Part shown: positions 41,482-47,313 of the stretch, one piece after another
Layout: every line of letters starts with the position of its first letter
How positions within the stretch are numbered: position 1 is the first letter of the stretch
DNA from: Candidatus Eiseniibacteriota bacterium
GTDB lineage: Bacteria; Eisenbacteria; RBG-16-71-46
Assembly: GCA_016215625.1 (NCBI GenBank)
Contig: JACRIW010000012.1
Span: 1-47,313, forward strand
Direction of reading: 5' to 3'
Length of the DNA stretch: 47,313 nt
Translations under genes and position numbers: made by a program
Notes under the pieces: model-generated
What the model was told of the DNA's origin: nothing
Databases searched by the model: none
Seen by the model: only the letters and a program-made list of their open reading frames with translations

Positions 41482-42459
41482 TCACTCGCGGGGTGCGCGC
41501 ACTTTCTGCGGACGAAGATTGGGTCCGAGCTTTATGACGGATGCAGGCACCACGCTGGCGTTCTCCGGGAGCGGCGAGGTTCCCGTGGTTCCGGCGCGCT
41601 GAGCGACGCTCTCGAGTTCGGCCAGACGCCCCGCGCCCTCGAGAGCCTTCGCATCGCCGTCGTAGTAATCGAACCACGGCAGACCTTGATCGGAGTATTC
41701 CTTGGCCGTGAAGGGCACCGTCGGCGGGTTCTCACCGGTCAGCTGGCGCCAGACGAGCGAGTTCGTGAAATGCACGAAGCATCTCTGGGAGCGAGATTCG
41801 TCCCAGTCCGTCAGCTGGCGGGCATCCTTGTAGATCTCCTGGTTCATCTGGCCGCCCGGCGCGAGGCCCATGGCGGCGCAGCATTGCAGCAGTCGGCGGC
41901 CATCCTCTGCACAGAGCTCCGACGTATTTTCGTAGAGTTCCGGCCGAAGCGGACACACCCGCAACTGCAGCCCGCCGAAGCGAGCCTCGCCGGTGAGCTG
42001 CTCCTCCGCGGTGTAGCCGTCGCCGAGTGGCATCGCCACGAACTGGCGAATGACTCCCTTGCGGACGCAGAAGCCGTCCAGCCAGGGCTGGGCAGGAAGC
42101 ACGACGTAGTTCTGGGCTTCCTTGCGCAGTTCCCGCTGCCACGGTTCACCGGTGATGGCATCGATCATTCCGGCGCCGACTTGAACGGCGAACGGATGGG
42201 TCGAGTGAAAACTGATCCAGAGCGCCTCCGACTGGTACATCGGAAGCATGACGCCCCCGCGCTTCAACCAGGAGGGCGGCACACTCGTCGCGAAGTCATC
42301 GACCCGGCGAAGCGGAAACTGGCCGAGGCCCGGAGGCAGCGAGTACACCTGGTCATCGTCGGGAATCCGCAGCGTGCGCTGGAACGCGATCGACATGCGG
42401 GCGTCGGGATGGACCTTGGGAAAGGAAAACTCGAGTGCGTTGTGGGCCAGTCGGATCAT
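41482..42459 (-). CDS. Conserved hypothetical cytoplasmic protein
   Basis: Protein of 325 residues without signal peptide or membrane segment. Motifs such as NALEFSFPKVHPDARMSIAFQRTLRIPDD, LPPGLGQFPLRRVDDF, MLPMYQSEALWISF and KGVIRQFVAMPLGDGYTAEEQLTG have the look of a widely conserved family, but I cannot attach a function. About 40 C-terminal residues appear low in conservation (Thr/Pro/Ser-rich). The ATG at 42459 is preceded by a strong AGGAGG five bases upstream. Codons upstream of this start run back through an intergenic region and the tRNA gene, so a longer start is excluded. Monocistronic. Confidence 0.7.
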   Translation of the reverse strand: MIRLAHNALEFSFPKVHPDARMSIAFQRTLRIPDDDQVYSLPPGLGQFPLRRVDDFATSVPPSWLKRGGVMLPMYQSEALWISFHSTHPFAVQVGAGMIDAITGEPWQRELRKEAQNYVVLPAQPWLDGFCVRKGVIRQFVAMPLGDGYTAEEQLTGEARFGGLQLRVCPLRPELYENTSELCAEDGRRLLQCCAAMGLAPGGQMNQEIYKDARQLTDWDESRSQRCFVHFTNSLVWRQLTGENPPTVPFTAKEYSDQGLPWFDYYDGDAKALEGAGRLAELESVAQRAGTTGTSPLPENASVVPASVIKLGPNLRPQKVRAPRE

Positions 42460-42655
42460 GGCGACCTCCTCCTTCAGTGCGATTCGACAGGTGTCAGGCC
42501 ATGCGGGGCTGCATGCTTCCGACCTGTAGGTCGCGAGGAGTTCGTTCGGTGACATGAGGCTGAACCTCGCGTCGGCGGGGGGCGTGAATCGGGCCGCAGC
42601 GTCTCGGTGAACGGGGGCCGAACCGCGGCGGGAGGGCGCACGCGCGGGGTTCGTC

Positions 42656-42744
42656 TGGTGCCGGAGGCGGGGGTCGAACCCGCACACGATTTTGGTCGTA
42701 CCGGATTTTGAGTCCGGCGCGTCTGCCAGTTCCGCCACTCCGGC
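42656..42744 (-). tRNA. tRNA-Leu (anticodon CAA)
   Basis: Reads 5' GCCGGAGTGGCGG... on the minus strand with a seven-base acceptor stem (GCCGGAG/CTCCGGC), discriminator A and an encoded CCA end. The anticodon stem is CCGGA/TCCGG with loop CTCAAAA, giving anticodon CAA (decodes UUG). A long variable arm (about 14 bases) is present, as expected for leucine tRNA. The T-loop GTTCGAC is standard. Confidence 0.95.
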
Positions 42745-43004
42745 ACAGGAAGAGGGGCGGCCAAGCTATCGCGGCGCGGGAGCGGCCGTCAAAACCCGCA
42801 GGTGTTCGGCATGCCGCTCATCTGATGTGGGGCCGACGCCTGCTGATTGCTCACACCAAACTTCGTTTGGCCAAGCCCGGGAACTTCCTGCGCGTGTCAC
42901 AACACTTTTCCTTTCGCCCGGCAGGTCGGGAGTGCTAGTTTCCGTCGCGAGTGAATACGACTCACCCTTTCCGAGGCATCGCCCCACAGCCGGAGGAGTC
43001 CATC

Positions 43005-43709
43005 ATGAAGCGTTCGGCTACCCATCTTCACGCAGTGCTCGTCGCCCTCGTCGCGACGGCGGCGCTCGCGAGCAACTCCTTCGCGGCGCTCCGCGTGCCG
43101 CAGGTGACCATTCTCGGTGGTGGGCTCCAGGCCTACTTGAACTCCGCCGACGGTGGTATCAACGCGGCGACCGCTCAGGACGCCACGACCAGCTGGACGC
43201 ACACCTCGTCGAACACGACGGGCTACACGATCCTGCTCGAGTCGTCCGGTGGTGCGAACACGAACGCGCTCGCCATGTACAACAGCAACGCGGGCGTGCC
43301 CACGCTCTTCTCGCTCGTGTCCGGTCCCGTCGGCCAGTACGGCTTCACGACCGCCACGTTCAAGCCGGGCAACCAGCTCACCGTGAACCGCTTCGACGAG
43401 AACGGCGCCTTCCTCAGCGCGCAGACGTTCAACGGCGTCGACCAGACGGGCTTCAGCTTCGCGCTCGTCACCGCCGGCGGCACGTTCTACACGCAGGACG
43501 CCCGCAATCCGGGCGGCAAGGCGCAGGCCGTGTCCTACAAGGGCACGGGCGGCAACACGGGCGTGTGGTTCCTGTGCTTCGAAGATTCGCAGGTGCAGGG
43601 CGGCGGTTCCGACCAGGATTTCGACGACTGCGTCGTCGCGATGGAGTCGGTCAACACGACGCCGGTCAGCACGACGACCTGGGGCCAGCTCAAGACGCGC
43701 ATGCGCTGA
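43005..43709 (+). CDS. Secreted DUF4114 protein with C-terminal TWGQLK tail
   Basis: Exported protein of 234 residues. The signal peptide spans about 1-28 (VLVALVATAALASNSFAA). The core is a DUF4114 domain, marked by GGTFYTQDARNPGG and FEDSQVQGGGSDQDFDDCVVAME, where the acidic residues probably bind calcium. The protein ends in TTPVSTTTWGQLKTRMR. This tail resembles the end of the 26304-26915 protein (PAAKSTWGRIKQLYR) although the two are otherwise unrelated. ATG at 43005 is preceded by CGGAGGAG. Function of DUF4114 domains is unknown; they occur in extracellular or adhesin-like proteins. Confidence 0.8.
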   Translation: MKRSATHLHAVLVALVATAALASNSFAALRVPQVTILGGGLQAYLNSADGGINAATAQDATTSWTHTSSNTTGYTILLESSGGANTNALAMYNSNAGVPTLFSLVSGPVGQYGFTTATFKPGNQLTVNRFDENGAFLSAQTFNGVDQTGFSFALVTAGGTFYTQDARNPGGKAQAVSYKGTGGNTGVWFLCFEDSQVQGGGSDQDFDDCVVAMESVNTTPVSTTTWGQLKTRMR

Positions 43710-43734
43710 TCGCGCGACCCCGGCAGCAGACGAC

Positions 43735-43760
43735 AGGCGGCGCTCGAGAGAGCGCCGCCT
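43735..43760 (+). terminator. Rho-independent terminator of the DUF4114 gene
   Basis: Perfect 10-bp stem (AGGCGGCGCT / AGCGCCGCCT) with a six-base loop, followed by TTTCGTT. It ends eight bases before the predicted group II intron 5' end. Confidence 0.85.
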
Positions 43761-43767
43761 TTTCGTT

Positions 43768-44402
43768 GTACGCCCAGCATGGGCGCTGACTTGGAGGTGG
43801 AAGTCCTCCGGGGACTTGGTCACAGGGACCCAAGGGAACCGCAAGGGCGGAAGCGCGAGCGACCGTCTGAAGGAAGCGGGAAACGAAACTGCGGGCCGAC
43901 GAACAGAAACCGGATATGAGGCGGTGCCGACCAGGGCGAGCGAGCAACGGTTCGCGAAGCTCTCGTGACCAAAGGTCAGGTGGCGTAAATCCGGCGGTCG
44001 TGCAGGGAAGGCCAGCGTTCTTATCTGGGGAGATCTCGCCTCACATCCGAAAGGGTGACGGTCGGCAATGAGTGGTTGGCCCCGAACGGAGCGAGAAGTC
44101 AGCCAAGGCCGTAGTAGCGGCGCGAGCCGCGAAGGGCCGAACGGAAGGGAGTGCAAGCCCACGCGGAACGGAAGGGTCACGCCTCAGATATCCACGCCGG
44201 AAAGGGTGGAGCTCGCGCCGGAGGATAGGGTGAAGCCCGAACGTACGTCGCAGCGAGGAAACCCCAACGACGCCACGAGGACCACGAGCACAGGCGGGCC
44301 AGTGCTGCACGCCGTCAACCTTCTGAACCGCCGGATGCGGACCCGCATGTCCGGTGGTGTGGGAGGGGAGTAGCGGGGAAACCCGCTACCCCCTATCCCG
44401 AT
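43768..44402 (+). mobile_element. ORF-less group IIC intron
   Basis: About 635 nt with the conserved features of group IIC introns. The 5' end reads GTACGCCCAGCATGGGCGC (consensus GTGYG), forming the first hairpin of domain I. Internal motifs familiar from group IIC introns include TCTGAAGGAAGCGG, GATATGAGGC, TCTTATCTGGGGAG and GAGAAGTCAGCC. Domain V lies at 44325-44361 (GAACCGCCGGAT ... ATGTCCGGTGGTGTG), containing the CGC triad typical of class C, and domain VI follows to about 44402 (CTATCCCGAT). The insertion is immediately downstream of a terminator hairpin, the known target of IIC introns. Domain IV is only about 180 nt and encodes no reverse transcriptase/maturase, so splicing or mobility would need a maturase from elsewhere. 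Exact ends are estimated to within a few bases. Confidence 0.85.
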
Positions 44403-44593
44403 TCCCGGGCGGCCTCCCCGGTCCGGCGGGACGGGACCTCGCCGTACGCCGTCGGGCCCGCCCTGTCCCTGCACGTACATTCCTCTGGCGTCCGCACATG
44501 GTTTTCCACCATCTTGCGCGCGGCACAGGGAGTGCACGGGGAAGCAGGGCGGTTCCCCGCTTCGACAAGGTCCCCACCCCGGAGGTCGCACCG

Positions 44594-45169
44594 ATGAAGA
44601 AGTTCCTCTCGGTTCTCCTGCTGATGCTGGTGTCGTTCGGAATCCTCGCTCCCTCCCTCGCCGACGCCGCGCGCGTGAAGGTGGTGCGGCGCGGTCCGCA
44701 CCGCCGCACGGTCGTCGTCGTGCACCGCGGCCACCCGATCCGCCGTGCGATGCATCCCGTCGTGTTCCGCCGCCCCGGCGTCGCCGTGCGCGTCGCTCCC
44801 GTGCGCTTCCTGCCGCTCGTCGTGTGGGCCCCGGTGGTGGTCGCCACGCGTCCCGCGGGCGACGCGATGGTGTGGCAGGACGCCGAGACGCTCTTCGAAG
44901 AGGAAGATTGGGCCGAGACCGTCTTCAACTCGGACCAGCGCGGCACGAAGCTCTACCTCGAGGTCGTGAAGGGGAAGGTCCAGTTCGACTTCGCCGAGGT
45001 CGTCTTCGAGAACGGCGACTGCCAGGTGGTGGACTTCGCCGAGAAGCCGCACGGCGAGGGGTTCTACTCGCTGCTCGACTTCGCCGACGGCCGCAAGGTG
45101 GACCACGTCCGCCTCATCGCGCGCTCCAAGGCCGAGGAATCGCGCGTCGCACTGATCCTGCAGAAGTAG
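44594..45169 (+). CDS. Small secreted protein, basic N-terminal half and acidic C-terminal half
   Basis: Protein of 191 residues without recognised family. Signal peptide about 1-25 (LLLMLVSFGILAPSLADA). Residues 27-60 are very Arg/His-rich (VKVVRRGPHRRTVVVVHRGHPIRRAMH) and could bind nucleic acid or polyanions. The C-terminal ~100 residues form a compact acidic domain (AETLFEEEDWAETVFNSDQRG, LYLEVVKGKVQFDFAEVVFENG, VDHVRLIARSKAEESRVALIL) with a regular strand pattern. ATG at 44594 is preceded by GGAGG eight bases upstream. A downstream hairpin separates it from the convergent deacetylase/GT2 gene. Confidence 0.72.
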   Translation: MKKFLSVLLLMLVSFGILAPSLADAARVKVVRRGPHRRTVVVVHRGHPIRRAMHPVVFRRPGVAVRVAPVRFLPLVVWAPVVVATRPAGDAMVWQDAETLFEEEDWAETVFNSDQRGTKLYLEVVKGKVQFDFAEVVFENGDCQVVDFAEKPHGEGFYSLLDFADGRKVDHVRLIARSKAEESRVALILQK

Positions 45170-45186
45170 GGCGCCCGCGAGGCCAC

Positions 45187-45228
45187 GCGAAGGCGGCGTC
45201 GCGCATCCCGCGCGGCGCCGCCGTTCGC
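45187..45228. terminator. Bidirectional hairpin terminator
   Basis: GCGAAGGCGGCGTCGCGC pairs with GCGCGGCGCCGCCGTTCGC, with one bulged base and one G-U pair. It lies between the convergent secreted-protein and deacetylase/GT2 genes. Confidence 0.6.
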
Positions 45229-45244
45229 TTGTCGTGCGACCCAC

Positions 45245-47313
45245 TCACTCCGTCGCGTCGGCGACCGCCGTGTTCTTGCGCTCGAGCTTGCCCCAGCCGG
45301 CCGAGTGGCCGTCGAGCGCGCGGCGCAACGAGCGCCACACGACGGCGTACATGACCTGCCGGTACACGAAGCGCTGCCAGAAGAGCCACCACAGCAGCCG
45401 GCGCCTCTCGCGGTCGAGCGCGATCGCGATGGACGCGCCGAGCAGTTCGAGCAGGAAGAAGAAGAGGTACAGGAACCCGACCGTCGCGAGCGAGTCCACG
45501 GCCTGCGGGAGCGGCTGCCAGTCCTGCGTGAGCAGCGCGCGCGTCACCCAGCCCTGCGCGACGCTCACGAGCGTGACGAGCACCTGCAGGTCGATGATCG
45601 GCGAGAGGATCGGGAACGCGATCTGGAACAGCCACAGGCTCGGCAGCGCCAGCCGCCCGAACCAGCCGTGGCCGCCGACCGCGTCGCGGTGCTTCCAGAG
45701 GCACTGCAGTGTGCCGAACGTCCAACGGAAGCGCTGCCGGTAGAGCATCGGCAGCGAGTCCGGCGCTTCGGTGAATCCCAGCGCGCGTGTCTCGTTCGCG
45801 ATCCGCCAGCCCGCGCGGCGCACGCGCCACGTGAGGTCCATGTCCTCGGCGAGCGTGTCCTCCTGGAAGCCGCCGGCCTCGAGGACGGCGGCGCACCGCC
45901 ATGCGCCGACGGCGCCGGGCACGACGGTGATGCCGTCGAGCAGCGCGTAGGCGCGCCGGTCGAGGTTCTGGCTCGTGATGTACTCGAGCGCCTGCCATCG
46001 CGTCCACAGGTTCACGCGGTTGCCGACCTTCACGTTGCCCGCGACGGCGCCGACGCGGGGATCCGAGAAGTGCCCGATGAGCTGGGACAGCGTCGACGGC
46101 GTGAACAGCGTGTCCGCGTCGAGGCACACGAGCACGTCGCCACGCGAGGCCGCGATCGCGCGGTTGAGCGCGGACGCCTTGCCGCCGTTCGCCTGCCGCA
46201 GCACCCGCACGCGCTCGTGCGAGGCGAAGCGCGCCTCGACCTCGTCCGCGGTGCCGTCGCTCGAGCCGTCGTCCACGACGATCACCTCGAGTGGCGGCGG
46301 CTCGCTCGCGAGCACGGCGTCGATCGTGCGCGCGATCACCGGCCGCTCGTTGTACGCGGCGATGAGCACGCTCGCGGTGCAGTGCGCCACCGGTGCGCGC
46401 GAGTGCCGGCGCTCGCGCCGCCACGCCACGAGCGCGAGCGTGGTCATCGTGAGCACGCGCAACGCCCCGAGCGCGATGCCCGCGAGGAACGCCCAGCGCA
46501 GGAAGGTGCCGCCCCAGTAGAGCAGGTCGAACGCCACGCGGTCGCCGCCGAGGAGCGCGCGGTCCCGCAGGCTGACGGGCGGCATCACGCGCTCGCGCGG
46601 CATGCCCGCGAGCCCGGAGATGGTGGTGAACGCGTAACCCTCGGCACGCAGCCGCGGCACGAAGATCCGGATCGCCTCGAGCGTCGCGCGCCGGTCGCCG
46701 CCGCCGTCGTGCAGCAGGATCGCGTTGCCGTGCCCGCCATGCACGAGTTCGACGACCCGCTCCGCGATGTCGGCGGGCGTGCGCTCGCGACCGTCCGCGT
46801 CGCGTCGCCGCCAGTCCTGCGGGTCGAGGTACTCGCCGACCGTGAAGTAACCGAGCCGGGCGGCATCGAGGATCGGCTGCACTTCCTCGGCGCTCGTCGG
46901 TTCGGCGTCCGCGTTGTACGGCGGCCGGAACATGAGTGTCGAACGTCCGAGGTCGGCCTGCAGCACGCGCTGAGTCGCGTTCAGCTCGAAGCGCACGCGC
47001 GCGGGCGAGACCGCTGCGATGTTCGGATGCGTTTAGGTGTGGTTGCCGATCTCGTGGCCCTCGGCCCACAGACGCTGGATGAGGTCGGGATGGCGCTCGG
47101 CGTTCTCGCCGACCACGAAGAACGTACCGGGCACGCGCAGGTCGCGAAGTTCGTCGAGCAGCCGGCCCGTGAAGGGCGCGGCGGGTCCGTCGTCGAAGGT
47201 GAGCGCGAGCGTCTTCGGCCGGAAGCCGCGACGCTGGATCAGGTACGAGGTCGGATAGCGCTCGTAACGCTCGTCCGTGTAGAGCCCCGAGGCCGAGTCG
47301 CGCTCGATCGCGC
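45245..47313 (-). pseudogene. Polysaccharide deacetylase-GT2 glycosyltransferase fusion, interrupted by in-frame TAA and cut by the window edge
   Basis: Reading in on the minus strand from 47313, the frame encodes SYLIQRRGFRPKTLALTFDDGP, a NodB-type polysaccharide deacetylase signature, then EGHEIGNHT. There a TAA at 47035-47033 replaces what should be a Tyr codon (family motif GNHTYTHPN). The frame then continues unbroken (THPNIAAVSP, FRPPYNADA) for 583 codons. After the deacetylase come a membrane helix and a GT2 synthase domain: VLIAAYNE, VDDGSSDGT, CLDADT, EDMDLTWR and QRFRWTFG, as in hyaluronan, chitin or poly-GlcNAc synthases. Several C-terminal helices follow. The 5' part, possibly a GH18 domain as in related fusions, lies outside the window. 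Either the gene is inactivated by one substitution, there is a sequencing error, or the GT2 half is made alone from GTG at 46996. Confidence 0.82.

Larger units (their letters stand above)
43710..44593. other. Intergenic region holding a terminator and a group II intron
   Basis: No protein gene is supported. The first 50 bases hold the terminator of the DUF4114 gene, followed from 43768 to 44402 by a group IIC intron RNA, and then about 190 bases of leader for the next gene, including its GGAGG ribosome site at 44581. Confidence 0.75.

Noticed and set aside
44068..44373. A 101-codon open frame inside the group II intron that might be a maturase remnant
   Set aside because: It runs through intron core domains and domain V and has no reverse transcriptase or maturase motif (no YxDD, no X domain).
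47033..47035. Recoding of the internal stop (selenocysteine or pyrrolysine)
   Set aside because: The codon is TAA, not TGA or TAG, and the family residue at this site is Tyr, so a substitution or error is far simpler.
1..47313. CRISPR arrays, rRNA genes, IS elements or a phage
   Set aside because: No regularly spaced repeats, no rRNA sequence, no transposase, integrase or phage structural genes were found; the only mobile element recognised is the group II intron.

Overview
This is a 47 kb stretch of a very GC-rich bacterial chromosome, probably from an anaerobic or facultative organism. It carries a complete Rnf ferredoxin-dependent ion pump, two different 2-oxoacid:ferredoxin oxidoreductases, a multihaem cytochrome operon, and secreted proteins with FlgD/T9SS-type C-terminal domains. 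That mix, together with DUF4114 and six-hairpin glycosidase lipoproteins, suggests the FCB side of the tree (something like Eisenbacteria). This is an inference from gene content; no rRNA or marker gene in the window settles it.

Layout. (1) 67-3777: a sensor kinase and NtrC-type sigma54 activator pair, followed by a near-perfect sigma54 promoter with two phased upstream repeats in front of a DUF2231 membrane protein gene. (2) 3914-9618, minus strand: a DUF2723 glycosyltransferase-like membrane protein, a large secreted GH57 glycosidase and an EamA exporter. (3) 9744-12771: an S9 peptidase convergent with a secreted protein built of two repeated domains. (4) 13169-22520, minus strand: apbE-rnfC-rnfD-rnfG-rnfE-rnfA-rnfB-korA-korB, a tightly packed operon. 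Its RnfE lacks one expected cysteine and its RnfA carries an added N-terminal extracytoplasmic domain. (5) 22678-26213, plus strand: ferredoxin, fused gamma-delta, alpha and beta subunits of a pyruvate synthase-type enzyme, divergent from the Rnf operon across an intergenic region with a long imperfect palindrome. (6) 26304-35069: secreted or surface proteins, a glycosidase-like lipoprotein, a TPR protein, a PDZ protein and a secreted M3 peptidase. (7) 35295-41365: a six-gene, stop/start-overlapping operon: hexahaem cytochrome c, four-cluster Fe-S protein, HybB/NrfD-like membrane protein, a haem c-containing histidine kinase with a zinc-ribbon-like insert in its ATPase domain, a lone receiver, and a membrane-anchored receiver fused to a GcvH-like domain. 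(8) 41482-47313: a conserved hypothetical gene, tRNA-Leu(CAA), a DUF4114 secreted protein, an ORF-less group IIC intron placed just after that gene's terminator, a small secreted protein, and a polysaccharide deacetylase/GT2 fusion interrupted by an in-frame TAA and cut by the window end.

How it fits together. The Kor and Por enzymes would exchange electrons between 2-oxoacids and ferredoxin, and Rnf would couple ferredoxin:NAD+ electron transfer to ion pumping; ApbE would attach FMN to RnfG and RnfD. The 35-41 kb operon looks like a separate quinone-linked electron route (cytochrome c, Fe-S protein, membrane quinone-binding protein) with its own redox-sensing phosphorelay. This is the best candidate here for a poorly described system. 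A second thread is the protein-export signals: two proteins end in FlgD-like domains, while two otherwise unrelated secreted proteins share a short TWG-x-(I/L)-K C-terminal tail that may be a sorting signal.
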